From assembly GCA_905221065.1 (NCBI GenBank), contig CAJNBS010000018.1:1-38451 (forward strand): a DNA stretch of 38,451 nt, written 5' to 3'. Under the pieces are notes generated by a model. The model saw nothing but the letters and a program-made list of their open reading frames with translations, was not told the DNA's origin and made no database searches. The stretch is from a bacterium. Its GTDB lineage: Bacteria > Bacillota > Bacilli > Lactobacillales > Streptococcaceae. Every line of letters begins with the position of its first letter. Position 1 is the stretch's first letter. Below, piece after piece: positions 6,995 to 15,721 of this stretch. A program made the position numbers and the translations under genes.

Positions 6995-8560
6995 TTATTT
7001 ATCGCCCTTGTTACGAATAACAAAGCCTGTTTTCTTTTCGCTTGAAGTAGTGCGTGGTTTTTTATTATCCTTACGGTAACGTTTTTCCTTATCATAACGA
7101 TCATTTCCACGACTGCCTTTTTTGAAATCATCACGGCGACCATTGCCACGGCGTTCGCGATCACGACGGTCATCTCCACGACGACCTCCCTTACCTTTAC
7201 CACCGAAGCCATTACCTGATGGTTTAAATGGCAGTGGTTTTTCACGCGCAATCTCAACTTCTGGAAGACTATCCGGATCTTGGACTGTCAGACTCAAGAT
7301 ATACATGGCCAATTCTTCTGGAGTAAATTCAGCAGCCAACTTGCGAGCATCCTTACCAAATTTCTCAAAGTTGCCACGGATTGTCTCATCTGCAAAATCA
7401 CGTTCGATTTTCTTGAGCGCTACTTGTTTCTTAGCTTGGAAGGCTTCTTCAGCTGTCGCTGGTTTCAAGCCTTTCATGCGTTTCTTAGTCAAGTTTTCGA
7501 TGATTTGAAGGTAGCCCATTTCATTTGGAGCAACAAAGGTAATCGATTGACCTGACTTACCAGCACGACCTGTACGACCGATACGGTGAACATAACTTTC
7601 AGGATCTTGTGGAATATCGTAGTTATAGACATGGGTCACACCTGAAATATCCAAACCACGCGCTGCAACGTCTGTTGCAACCAAGACATCAAGGTTCCCG
7701 TTTTTGAAGTCACGAAGAACACGAAGACGTTTGTTTTGGTCTAGGTCTCCATGAATTCCTTCTGCACGGAAGCCACGGATTTTAAGTCCACGAGTCAATT
7801 CATCTACACGACGTTTGGTACGACCAAATACGATAGCAAGTTCTGGTTGTTCCACATCCATAAGACGAGTCATGGTATCAAATTTTTCTTGTTCCTTAAC
7901 ACGGATATAGTACTGGTCAACCAATTCTGTTGTCAATTCCTTGGCAGCAATCTTGACATGCTCAGGTTCTTTCATAAACTGAACACCGATACGTTTGATG
8001 GCATCTGGCATAGTTGCTGAGAAAAGCAAGGTTTGACGGCTTTCAGGGACACGAGAGATGATGGCTTCGATGTCTTCAAGGAAGCCCATGTTGAGCATTT
8101 CATCCGCTTCGTCAAGGATAAGAGTTTCAATATCTTGTAATTTCAAGGCCTTGCGTTTGATCAAGTCCAAGAGGCGACCAGGTGTTCCCACCACGATATG
8201 GGCACCAGATTTAAGAGCCTTAATTTGTTTTTCAATGCTTGATCCGCCATATACTGAACGGACTTTGACTCCCTTACTACGACCAAAGCGGAAGAGTTCT
8301 TCTTGACTTTGGACAGCTAGTTCACGAGTTGGAGCGATGACCAAGGCTTGGATGGTCGCTTCTTCTGTACGGATTTTTTCAAGGGTTGGCAAACCAAAGG
8401 CTGCAGTTTTTCCTGTACCAGTTTGAGCTTGACCGATAACATCCTTACCTTCAAGTGCCAAAGGAATAGTTTGTTCTTGGATCGGACTAGCTTCTACAAA
8501 ACCAGCTTTTTCAATCTCTGCTAGCAAATCAGCAGACAAGTTTAATTCATTAAATTTCAC
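6995..8560 (-). CDS. cshA: DEAD-box ATP-dependent RNA helicase CshA
   Basis: 521 residues. It unwinds RNA in ribosome assembly and mRNA decay, often with the degradosome, and matters in the cold. Helicase motifs are in order: Q motif near residue 28, AQTGTGKT (45-52), PTREL (77-81), DEAD (150-153), SAT (about 181), HRIGRTGR in the second RecA domain. The tail from about residue 440 is rich in Gly, Arg, Lys and Asp (for example GGKGKGGRRGDDRRD), a typical RNA-binding extension. The start is a GTG at 8560, preceded by a modest AGAAAG site; no ATG fits better. A long leader of about 140 bases precedes it. The gene is monocistronic. Confidence 0.95.
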   Translation of the reverse strand: MKFNELNLSADLLAEIEKAGFVEASPIQEQTIPLALEGKDVIGQAQTGTGKTAAFGLPTLEKIRTEEATIQALVIAPTRELAVQSQEELFRFGRSKGVKVRSVYGGSSIEKQIKALKSGAHIVVGTPGRLLDLIKRKALKLQDIETLILDEADEMLNMGFLEDIEAIISRVPESRQTLLFSATMPDAIKRIGVQFMKEPEHVKIAAKELTTELVDQYYIRVKEQEKFDTMTRLMDVEQPELAIVFGRTKRRVDELTRGLKIRGFRAEGIHGDLDQNKRLRVLRDFKNGNLDVLVATDVAARGLDISGVTHVYNYDIPQDPESYVHRIGRTGRAGKSGQSITFVAPNEMGYLQIIENLTKKRMKGLKPATAEEAFQAKKQVALKKIERDFADETIRGNFEKFGKDARKLAAEFTPEELAMYILSLTVQDPDSLPEVEIAREKPLPFKPSGNGFGGKGKGGRRGDDRRDRERRGNGRRDDFKKGSRGNDRYDKEKRYRKDNKKPRTTSSEKKTGFVIRNKGDK

Positions 8561-8718
8561 GTTATTCTTCTTTCTAAAGGTGGTGCGAAGCCACCCTATA
8601 GGGCTTAGTTTATACTTTTCTTTTTATGACGTATTTTCATATACTGGATATAAAATCGTGTTGCTTCTTTTCCACAAAAGAAAAGTACTGTTTTCTTTGC
8701 AACCTATCTAGTATAACA
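8561..8718 (-). promoter_or_regulatory. cshA extended -10 promoter and structured leader
   Basis: Minus strand TGTTATACT (8710-8718) is an extended -10 box without a good -35. The leader of about 140 bases holds a large hairpin closed by GTTGC/GCAAC (with AAAGAAAA against TTTTCTTT inside) and a second one around GGTGG/CCACC shortly before the start. Cold-shock helicases often have long regulated leaders; regulation here is inference. The remainder up to the oxidoreductase (8719-8889) holds only that gene's promoter. Confidence 0.5.
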
Positions 8719-8889
8719 CAAGACCAGAGCAAAAGATAGTTAAATCCGTCGATAAAGTCATGTAAACGATTTTTCTGAGAAAGTAAGACTATAATTTCCA
8801 CTATTTCATAAACTTTTTTAAAGCGTAGCAGAATTGTGCAAAAGTTTTTTTCTTGTGCTAGAATGAAATTCGAAATAGGAGGAAGATTA

Positions 8890-10206
8890 ATGTTAACTTA
8901 TGATTTAATCGTTATCGGATTTGGTAAAGCTGGTAAAACACTAGCTGGTAAATTGGCTTCAGCTGGCAAGAAAGTTGCCCTCGTTGAACGTAGCAAAGCT
9001 ATGTACGGTGGAACTTGTATCAACATCGGTTGTATCCCAACTAAAACTTTGCTAGTTGCTGCTGAGAAAGACTTGTCTTTTGAAGAAGTGATTGCTACAA
9101 AAAATACTATCACTGGTCGCCTCAACGGTAAAAACTATGCGACTGTTGCTGGTACAGGTGTCGATATCTTTGATGCGGAAGCTCACTTCCTTTCAAATAA
9201 AGTCATCGAAATCCAAGCTGGTGATGAAAAACAAGAATTGACTGCTGAAACGATCGTCATCAACACTGGTGCTGTTTCAAACGTCTTGCCAATTCCAGGA
9301 CTTGCGACAAGCAAAAACGTCTTTGACTCAACAGGTATCCAAAACTTGGACAAATTGCCTGAAAACCTTGGTGTCCTTGGTGGCGGAAATATCGGTCTTG
9401 AATTTGCTGGCCTTTACAACAAACTTGGAAGCAAGGTTACAGTCCTAGATGCCTTGGATACTTTCCTACCTCGTGCAGAACCTTCCATCGCAGCTCTTGC
9501 TAAACAATACATGGAAGAAGACGGCATTGAATTGCTTCAAAATATCCGTACTACTGAAATCAAAAACGACGGTGACCAAGTCCTTGTCGTAACTGAAAAC
9601 GAGACTTACCGTTTCGATGCCCTTCTCTATGCAACTGGACGTAAACCAAATGTAGAACCACTTCAACTTGAAAATACAGATATTGAACTTACTGAACGTG
9701 GCGCTATTAAAGTAGACAAACATTGTCAAACAAACGTTCCTGGTGTCTTTGCAGTTGGAGATGTCAACGGTGGCCTTCAATTTACTTACATTTCACTTGA
9801 TGACTTCCGTGTTGTTTACAGCTACCTTGCTGGAGATGGCAGCTACACACTTGAAGACCGTCTCAATGTACCAAACACTATGTTCATCACACCTGCACTT
9901 TCACAAGTTGGGTTGACTGAAAGCCAAGCGGCTGATTTGAAACTTCCATACGCTGTCAAGGAAATCCCTGTTGCAGCAATGCCTCGTGGTCACGTAAACG
10001 GAGACCTTCGCGGAGCCTTCAAAGCTGTTGTCAATACTGAAACAAAAGAGATTCTTGGAGCAAGCATCTTCTCAGAAGGATCTCAAGAAATCATCAACAT
10101 CATCACTGTTGCTATGGACAACAAGATTCCTTACACTTACTTCACAAAACAAATCTTCACTCACCCAACCTTGGCTGAGAACTTGAATGACTTGTTTGCA
10201 ATTTAA
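8890..10206 (+). CDS. FAD-dependent pyridine nucleotide-disulfide oxidoreductase, RclA-like
   Basis: 438 residues from ATG 8890, chosen because AGGAGGA stands seven bases before it; an in-frame ATG at 8836 has no such site and adds a tail outside the family. N-terminal FAD site (DLIVIGFGKAG), redox-active Cys43 and Cys48 (GGTCINIGCIPTK), a second nucleotide site for NAD(P)H (VLGGGNIGLEFAG, about 160-172), and the C-terminal dimer domain ending FTHPTLAENLNDLF. Related to E. coli RclA, which defends against hypochlorous acid and acts on copper; a thiol or metal redox defence role is inferred. It is not a standard glutathione or lipoamide reductase. Promoter: extended -10 TGCTAGAAT ahead of the RBS. 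A strong terminator follows. Confidence 0.9.
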   Translation: MLTYDLIVIGFGKAGKTLAGKLASAGKKVALVERSKAMYGGTCINIGCIPTKTLLVAAEKDLSFEEVIATKNTITGRLNGKNYATVAGTGVDIFDAEAHFLSNKVIEIQAGDEKQELTAETIVINTGAVSNVLPIPGLATSKNVFDSTGIQNLDKLPENLGVLGGGNIGLEFAGLYNKLGSKVTVLDALDTFLPRAEPSIAALAKQYMEEDGIELLQNIRTTEIKNDGDQVLVVTENETYRFDALLYATGRKPNVEPLQLENTDIELTERGAIKVDKHCQTNVPGVFAVGDVNGGLQFTYISLDDFRVVYSYLAGDGSYTLEDRLNVPNTMFITPALSQVGLTESQAADLKLPYAVKEIPVAAMPRGHVNGDLRGAFKAVVNTETKEILGASIFSEGSQEIINIITVAMDNKIPYTYFTKQIFTHPTLAENLNDLFAI

Positions 10207-10225
10207 GTTGAGATTAATCGTATCC

Positions 10226-10250
10226 AACAGCCCTCTTTGGGCTGTTTTTG
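10226..10250 (+). terminator. Terminator of the RclA-like gene
   Basis: ACAGCCC TCTTT GGGCTGT hairpin followed by TTTT. Confidence 0.9.
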
Positions 10251-10747
10251 CTTCTGCGAAACACTAAATCTGTCTTTTCTCTCTTTTATGATATAATGTC
10301 CAAACTTTACTTAGCAGTCCTAATTATATATTGGGTCTCAGGTCACTCTTTCAAATATCAGCAATACATATGACTTTGAATAACTCGCTTCAGCTCATCG
10401 TTTTATGGATAATTTAAAAAGTATATTTTGCAATGATTGTTTCATGCCTAATTAGTAAATTATCCACTCTTTGCGCGGGTCGTATGTGTATTTTCATCGT
10501 TTGTGGAAAGGTTTTACCGTTTGCAAATTGATGGTTAAGTCGATATATTTTTTCTTCTTAAATATTTTCCAAATTATTTAATCTTTTTAAAGATAAGAAT
10601 CACTTTCTAATCAATCAAAGGATACTTCAAATTTCTTCATTCTTGATAATATGAGCAATACCCTGCAAAATGTTTAAACTTTATCATTGTAAAAAATATC
10701 GAAAGAAATCCCATATTACATTAGTATATATTTGGTATGGGATGAAA
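10250..10747. other. AT-rich stretch without genes, left part of an accessory insert
   Basis: Stop-rich in all frames I read. It holds a good extended -10 (TGATATAAT, ending at 10297) with no gene behind it, and lower GC than the flanks. It looks like decayed or non-coding DNA brought in with the nucleotidyltransferase gene. Confidence 0.5.
10708..10743. repeat. Inverted repeat before the nucleotidyltransferase promoter
   Basis: ATCCCATA (10708-10715) and TATGGGAT (10736-10743), 20 bases apart, ending five bases before the -35 box. It could be an operator or a decayed element end. Confidence 0.4.
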
Positions 10748-10776
10748 TTGACTTTCGAAAACATTAACTATATAAT
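10748..10776 (+). promoter_or_regulatory. Promoter of the nucleotidyltransferase gene
   Basis: TTGACT (10748-10753), 17-base spacer, TATAAT (10771-10776). GAGG follows just before the ATG. Confidence 0.85.
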
Positions 10777-10808
10777 GTCTGTAAACAAGAAATAATGAGG
10801 TAACGATT

Positions 10809-11564
10809 ATGAATAAAACAGAATTACTGTTACAAAGACTAGATGATATTGGTCAGTCTCTAAAAGATTCTAGACAAGCACTAGCTTTGCTGGCACTTGG
10901 TTCTTGCGGAGTAGAAAGAGACCGATTGGATCAATACTCAGATTTGGATTTTTTTGTTATTGTAAAAGATGGCTACAAGCAGGCCTATATACAGGATCTA
11001 ACTTGGTTAAGTAATCTAGAACCAATTGCATTTCACTACCAAAATACAGTGGACGGACATAAAGTTCTATTTGAAGATGATATTTTTTGTGAATTTGCTG
11101 TCTTTGAAGCTCATGAACTAGTAAACATTCCCTTCGCTGAAGGCAAGATTATCTGGAAGGAGGTCGGTTTTGATGGAACAATCTGCCAGCCACAAAGATT
11201 GCCATCAAAGGAAAATAGAGACCGTGAATGGCTGTTGGGAGAAATTTTATGCAATCTATATATAGGACTAGGTCGCTATCAACGAGGCGAAAAATTGGCT
11301 GCTTATGATTTCATCCAAAACAGATCCGTCAAGCTTTGGACCGAACTAATCAATTTGGAAAAAACTTCTAAATCTGATTTTATAGATATTTTTAACAACA
11401 ACAGAAGATTTGAAAAAGGTTATCCAAACGAGGCCAAACAATTGCCTCACTTTTTGCAAGGTTACGAACGAATTTCTGAATCTGCTCAGGCACTCCTAGA
11501 ATATCTTGATAAACACTATCCTCTTAACGCATTTATAAAAGAAAAAATTCGTAATTTATTATAA
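10809..11564 (+). CDS. Nucleotidyltransferase-domain protein (antibiotic nucleotidyltransferase-like)
   Basis: 251 residues. The nucleotidyltransferase motif is clear: LGSCGVERDRLDQYSDLDFF, with Gly31-Ser32 and the metal-binding Asp45-x-Asp47. The C-terminal half is helical (GEILCNLYIGLGRYQRGEKLAAYDFIQ). The layout, one N-terminal transferase domain plus a helical domain of about 120 residues, resembles Lnu(B)/Lnu(F)-type lincosamide and some aminoglycoside nucleotidyltransferases, but similarity is at the level of motif and shape, so no substrate is assigned. It sits alone in an AT-rich insert between two conserved backbone genes, has its own promoter, and no terminator that I can see. Probably acquired. 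Whether it gives resistance is unknown. Confidence 0.8.
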   Translation: MNKTELLLQRLDDIGQSLKDSRQALALLALGSCGVERDRLDQYSDLDFFVIVKDGYKQAYIQDLTWLSNLEPIAFHYQNTVDGHKVLFEDDIFCEFAVFEAHELVNIPFAEGKIIWKEVGFDGTICQPQRLPSKENRDREWLLGEILCNLYIGLGRYQRGEKLAAYDFIQNRSVKLWTELINLEKTSKSDFIDIFNNNRRFEKGYPNEAKQLPHFLQGYERISESAQALLEYLDKHYPLNAFIKEKIRNLL

Positions 11565-11623
11565 AAGAGACTTTCCAAAAAATGATCTAAATCCCAAAAG
11601 TTAGGTATCTTTGTCAGTTATAA

Positions 11624-11773
11624 TGGATTAATGAAATTTTAAAACCTGTAGAGGATAATCGATGTCCTCTCCTTTCTTATATTCAGAGTGAGAAAGATTT
11701 ATTTCTTAAAGTTGCCAAAGTTATCAAATCCAAAGGTATTGTATTTGATTGGTTTGGTTTAATCAGAACCTAA
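11624..11773 (+). pseudogene. Gene remnant without a start codon
   Basis: An open frame of 49 codons between two stops with protein-like composition (DNRCPLLSYIQSEKDLFLKV, then an Ile/Lys/Phe-rich end). It has no start codon or ribosome binding site. It looks like the tail of a lost gene, possibly from a mobile element; I cannot name the family. Confidence 0.3.
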
Positions 11774-11825
11774 AAAGCACTTCTAAGGTTACTTCTTTAG
11801 TTGATCTTAGAGGTTACTTTAGTTA

Positions 11826-11854
11826 TTGGACTGCTGGGCGCAGTATGATATAAT
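11826..11854 (+). promoter_or_regulatory. murT promoter (leaderless)
   Basis: TTGGAC (11826-11831), 17-base spacer, TATAAT (11849-11854). Only AGAAAC separates the -10 box from the ATG at 11861, so the transcript should start at or next to the A of the start codon. There is no Shine-Dalgarno site. Confidence 0.8.
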
Positions 11855-11860
11855 AGAAAC

Positions 11861-13204
11861 ATGAAATTAAAAACTACTTTGGGCCTTCTAGCTGGGCGTT
11901 CTTCTCACTTCGTTTTAAGCCGTCTTGGCCGTGGAAGTACGCTCCCAGGAAAACTTGCCCTTCAATTTGATAAAGATATTTTACAAAACCTAGCTAAGAA
12001 CTACGAGATTGTCGTGGTCACTGGAACCAATGGAAAAACCTTGACAACTGCCCTCACTGTCGGCATTTTAAAAGAGGTTTATGGTCAGGTTCTGACCAAC
12101 CCAAGCGGTGCCAACATGATTACAGGGATTGCGACAACCTTCTTAACAGCCAAATCTTCTAAAACTGGGAAAAATATTGCAGTTCTAGAAATCGATGAGG
12201 CCAGTCTATCTCGTATCTGTGACTATATCCAACCAAGCTTATTTGTTATCACGAATATCTTCCGTGACCAGATGGACCGCTATGGTGAGATTTACACAAC
12301 TTACAAGATGATTTTGAATGCCATTCGTAAGGTGCCTACAGCTACTGTTCTCCTCAATGGTGACAGTCCGCTTTTCTACAAGCCAGCTATTCCAAATCCT
12401 GTAGAGTATTTTGGTTTTGACTTAGAAAAAGGGCCAGCCAAACTGGCTCACTACAATACCGAAGGTATTCTCTGCCCTGACTGTCAAGGCATCCTCAAAT
12501 ACGAGCACAATACCTATGCAAACTTGGGGGCCTATATCTGTGAAGGTTGTGGATGTAAACGTCCTGATCTAGACTATCGCTTGACAGAACTGGTTGAGTT
12601 GACCAACAATCGCTCTCGCTTTGTCATTGATGGACAAGAATACGGTATTCAAATCGGTGGGCTCTACAATATCTACAATGCCCTTGCTGCGGTTGCTATC
12701 GCCCGTTTCCTCGGTGCAGATTCGCAACTCATCAAGCAGGGATTTGATAAGAGCCGTGCTGTCTTTGGTCGTCAGGAAACCTTCCATATCGGCGATAAAG
12801 AATGTACTCTTGTCTTGATTAAAAATCCAGTCGGTGCTACCCAAGCTATCGAGATGATTAAACTAGCACCTTATCCATTTAGCCTTTCTGTCCTCCTCAA
12901 TGCCAACTATGCAGACGGTATTGATACTAGCTGGATTTGGGATGCGGACTTTGAACAAATCACTGACATGGACATTCCCGAAATCAACGCTGGCGGTGTT
13001 CGTCATTCTGAAATCGCACGTCGCCTCCGAGTAACAGGCTATCCAGCTGAGAAAATCACTGAAACAAGCAATCTGGAACAAGTTCTCAAAACCATTGAGA
13101 ATCAAGATTGCAAGCATGCCTATATCCTGGCTACCTATACTGCCATGCTTGAATTCCGCGAATTGCTGGCTAGTCGTCAGATTGTTAGAAAGGAGATGAA
13201 CTAA
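11861..13204 (+). CDS. murT: Lipid II isoglutaminyl synthase subunit MurT (Mur ligase family)
   Basis: 447 residues. With GatD it amidates the D-glutamate of lipid II to D-isoglutamine, needed for transpeptidation in pneumococcus and staphylococcus. It has the Mur ligase ATP site ([13 protein letters not shown], about 52-64), the middle domain, a Cys4 zinc ribbon inserted at about 205-230 (CPDC ... CEGC), and the C-terminal DUF1727 region ([16 protein letters not shown]). The start lies directly behind a strong promoter with no ribosome binding site, so translation is likely leaderless. The stop overlaps the gatD start by one base (TAATG), giving coupled synthesis of the two subunits. Confidence 0.96.
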   Translation: MKLKTTLGLLAGRSSHFVLSRLGRGSTLPGKLALQFDKDILQNLAKNYEIVVVTGTNGKTLTTALTVGILKEVYGQVLTNPSGANMITGIATTFLTAKSSKTGKNIAVLEIDEASLSRICDYIQPSLFVITNIFRDQMDRYGEIYTTYKMILNAIRKVPTATVLLNGDSPLFYKPAIPNPVEYFGFDLEKGPAKLAHYNTEGILCPDCQGILKYEHNTYANLGAYICEGCGCKRPDLDYRLTELVELTNNRSRFVIDGQEYGIQIGGLYNIYNALAAVAIARFLGADSQLIKQGFDKSRAVFGRQETFHIGDKECTLVLIKNPVGATQAIEMIKLAPYPFSLSVLLNANYADGIDTSWIWDADFEQITDMDIPEINAGGVRHSEIARRLRVTGYPAEKITETSNLEQVLKTIENQDCKHAYILATYTAMLEFRELLASRQIVRKEMN

Positions 13205-13986
13205 TGGTTTATACTTCACTTTCCTCAAAAGCTGGCAATTACCCTTATCAGCTCAACATTGCCCACCTCTATGGCAATCTCATGAATACCTACGGGGACA
13301 ATGGAAACATCCTCATGCTCAAGTATGTGGCTGAAAAACTGGGGGCCCATGTGACGGTTGACATCGTTTCTCTCCATGATGATTTTGATGAAAACCACTA
13401 TGATATCGCCTTTTTCGGCGGTGGTCAAGACTTTGAACAGAGTATCATTGCAGACGACCTACCTGCTAAAAAAGAGAGCATTGACAACTACATCCAAAAC
13501 GATGGAGTGGTTCTCGCTATCTGCGGTGGTTTCCAACTATTGGGCCAATATTATGTTGAAGCTTCAGGTAAACGTATCGAAGGTCTGGGGGTTATGGGAC
13601 ATTATACCCTTAATCAAACTAATAATCGCTTTATCGGTGACATCAAGATTCACAATGAAGACTTCGATGAAACCTACTATGGCTTTGAAAATCATCAGGG
13701 CCGTACCTTCCTTTCAGATGACCAAAAACCGCTGGGACAGGTTGTCTATGGAAATGGAAACAACGAAGAAAAGGTCGGCGAAGGTGTTCATTATAAGAAT
13801 GTCTTTGGTTCCTACTTCCACGGACCTATCCTCTCTCGTAATGCCAATCTAGCTTATCGCCTAGTCACTACTGCTCTCAAGAAGAAATATGGTCAGGAGA
13901 TCCAACTCCCTGCCTATGAGGACATTCTCAGCCAAGAAATCGCTGAAGAATACAGCGACGTCAAAAGCAAGGCTGACTTTTCTTAA
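13204..13986 (+). CDS. gatD: Lipid II isoglutaminyl synthase subunit GatD (glutamine amidotransferase)
   Basis: 260 residues, class I glutamine amidotransferase of the CobB/CobQ-like type. It splits glutamine and passes ammonia to MurT. The nucleophile is Cys107 in [11 protein letters not shown]; the partner is His206 in [20 protein letters not shown] forms an early conserved loop. Older annotations call this cobyric acid synthase-like, but no cobalamin genes are near and the pairing with murT is decisive. It shares the murT promoter and overlaps its stop by one base. A terminator follows. Confidence 0.95.
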   Translation: MVYTSLSSKAGNYPYQLNIAHLYGNLMNTYGDNGNILMLKYVAEKLGAHVTVDIVSLHDDFDENHYDIAFFGGGQDFEQSIIADDLPAKKESIDNYIQNDGVVLAICGGFQLLGQYYVEASGKRIEGLGVMGHYTLNQTNNRFIGDIKIHNEDFDETYYGFENHQGRTFLSDDQKPLGQVVYGNGNNEEKVGEGVHYKNVFGSYFHGPILSRNANLAYRLVTTALKKKYGQEIQLPAYEDILSQEIAEEYSDVKSKADFS

Positions 13987-14008
13987 ACAAAGTAAAATGA
14001 TATCAAAG

Positions 14009-14036
14009 AACTCCGTTATCTTGTCGGAGTTTTTTT
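14009..14036 (+). terminator. Terminator of murT-gatD
   Basis: AACTCCG / CGGAGTT stem with a nine-base loop, then a seven-base T run. Confidence 0.9.
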
Positions 14037-14112
14037 GTCTTTTCTTTTACCCTTCTCCCTTGCATTTTCTCTCTTTTTTTGCCAAAATAGAGGGGTAGAA
14101 AGAAGGTAGCAT

Positions 14113-15195
14113 ATGTCTAAATTACAACAAATCGTAACATATCTTGAATCAGAAAAACTAGACGTCGCTGTCGTATCTGACCCCGTCACAATCAATTACC
14201 TCACTGGCTTTTACAGTGATCCCCATGAACGCCAAATGTTCCTTTTTGTCCTAGCGGATCAGGAACCTCTCCTCTTTGTCCCAGCCCTTGAGGTTGAGCG
14301 TGCAAGCAGCACTGTCTCTTTCCCAGTTGTGGGCTATGTGGATTCTGAAAATCCATGGCAAAAAATGAAACATGCTCTTCCACAGCACGACTTCAAACGC
14401 GTTGCTGTTGAGTTTGATAATCTCATCTTGACTAAATACCATGGTTTGAAAACAGTCTTTGAAACTGCTGAGTTTGAAAACCTCACTCCTCGTATTCAAC
14501 GCATGCGCCTCATCAAATCAGCTGATGAAGTGCAAAAAATGATGGTTGCAGGTCTTTATGCTGACAAGGCTGTCAATGTTGGTTTTGACAATATTTCTCT
14601 TGATAAGACTGAGACAGATATCATTGCCCAAATCGACTTTGCCATGAAACGTGAAGGCTATGAAATGAGCTTTGATACCATGGTCTTGACTGGTGATAAC
14701 GCAGCAAATCCACACGGTATTCCAGCAACTAATAAGGTTGAAAATGACGCTCTTCTCCTCTTTGACCTTGGTGTCCTCGTCAACGGCTACGCGTCAGATA
14801 TGACTCGTACAGTCGCTGTCGGCAAACCAGACCAATTCAAGAAAGACATTTACAACTTGACTCTTGAAGCCCAACAAGCTGCTCTTGACTTTATCAAGCC
14901 GGGTGTGACTGCCCATGAAGTGGATCGCGCTGCCCGTGAAGTCATCGAAAAAGCTGGTTACGGCGAGTACTTCAACCACCGTCTCGGTCACGGAATCGGT
15001 ATGGATGTCCACGAATTCCCATCTATCATGGAAGGAAACGACATGGTCATCGAAGAAGGCATGTGCTTCTCTGTTGAACCAGGTATCTATATCCCCGGTA
15101 AAGTCGGTGTCCGTATCGAAGACTGCGGTGTTGTTACCAAGGATGGATTTGACCTCTTTACAAGCACCAGCAAAGACTTGCTTTATTTTGATTAA
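14113..15195 (+). CDS. pepQ: Xaa-Pro dipeptidase / aminopeptidase P-family metallopeptidase
   Basis: 360 residues. It splits dipeptides with proline at the second position, the last step in using imported peptides. N-terminal creatinase-like domain (about 1-130) and a C-terminal pita-bread domain with all five ligands of the two metal ions: Asp218, Asp229, His293 (LGHGIGMDVHE), Glu322 (SVEPGIYIP) and Glu336 (VRIEDCG). The length is right for PepQ and short for aminopeptidase P. AGAAGG precedes the ATG by seven bases; the promoter is not clear. It is monocistronic and ends in front of a set of terminator/BOX repeats. Confidence 0.93.
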   Translation: MSKLQQIVTYLESEKLDVAVVSDPVTINYLTGFYSDPHERQMFLFVLADQEPLLFVPALEVERASSTVSFPVVGYVDSENPWQKMKHALPQHDFKRVAVEFDNLILTKYHGLKTVFETAEFENLTPRIQRMRLIKSADEVQKMMVAGLYADKAVNVGFDNISLDKTETDIIAQIDFAMKREGYEMSFDTMVLTGDNAANPHGIPATNKVENDALLLFDLGVLVNGYASDMTRTVAVGKPDQFKKDIYNLTLEAQQAALDFIKPGVTAHEVDRAAREVIEKAGYGEYFNHRLGHGIGMDVHEFPSIMEGNDMVIEEGMCFSVEPGIYIPGKVGVRIEDCGVVTKDGFDLFTSTSKDLLYFD

Positions 15196-15204
15196 TATTC
15201 TTCG

Positions 15205-15484
15205 AAAATCTTCCCACAATAAAACGCATAGTATCGAGTTTTTCAACACCTGATACTATGCGTTTTTGCTGATTTTTAGGACTTTTGACTCAACCTCTTT
15301 ATACTAAGTGCAAACTAGGAAACTAGCCGCAGGATGCTCAAAACACTGTTTTGAGGTTGTAGATAAGACTGATGAAGTCAGCTCAAAACACTGTTTTGAG
15401 GTTGTGGATAGAACTGACGAAGTCAGTAACCATATATACGGCAAGTCGACGTTGACGCGGTTTGAAGAGATTTTCGAAGAGTAT
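15205..15484 (-). repeat. Terminator + BOX unit 1 (boxA-boxB-boxB-boxC)
   Basis: 280 bases. First comes a hairpin (15221-15267), then a BOX element read on the minus strand: boxA at the right end (start ATACTCTTCGAAAATCTCTT), two boxB copies (each with TTGAGG and an ACTGACTTCGTC-like core), and boxC (CCTGCGGCTAGTTTCC). The second boxB explains why this unit is 43 bases longer than unit 2. Confidence 0.85.
15221..15267. terminator. Bidirectional terminator between pepQ and the truA operon (first of three copies)
   Basis: AAAACGCATAGTATC / GATACTATGCGTTTTT, a stem of about 15 pairs with T runs on both strands. It serves pepQ from the left and the convergent operon from the right. Copies at 15501-15548 and 15738-15785. 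Confidence 0.85.
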
Positions 15485-15721
15485 AAAATCTTCCCACAAT
15501 AAAACGCATAGTATCAAGGTTTTTCAACACCTGATACTATGCGTTTTTGCTGATTTTTAGGACTTTTGACTCAACCTCTTTATACTAAGTGCAAACTAGG
15601 AAACTAGCCGCAGGTTGCTCAAAACAATGTTTTGAGGTTGTGGATAGAACTGACGAAGTCAGTAACCATATCCTACGGCAAGACGAAGCTGACGTAGTTT
15701 GAAGAGATTTTCGAAGAGTAT
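15485..15721 (-). repeat. Terminator + BOX unit 2 (boxA-boxB-boxC)
   Basis: 237 bases, close to unit 1 but with one boxB. The hairpin is at 15501-15548. Any open frame across units 1 and 2 comes from the repeat and is not a gene. Confidence 0.85.

Noticed and set aside
8761..8774. Possible cre site (TGTAAACGATTTTT)
   Set aside because: Only the first half matches the CcpA consensus; the last two positions fail and one chance half-site is expected in this length.
8836..8889. Longer N-terminus for the RclA-like protein
   Set aside because: The extra residues fall in the promoter region and have no ribosome binding site; AGGAGGA points to the ATG at 8890.
13889..14098. Small frame over the end of gatD
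   Set aside because: It runs through the gatD terminator and has no translation signal.
15308..15502. Open frame of 64 codons across BOX units
   Set aside because: It lies within boxB/boxA repeats and repeats itself; no ribosome binding site.
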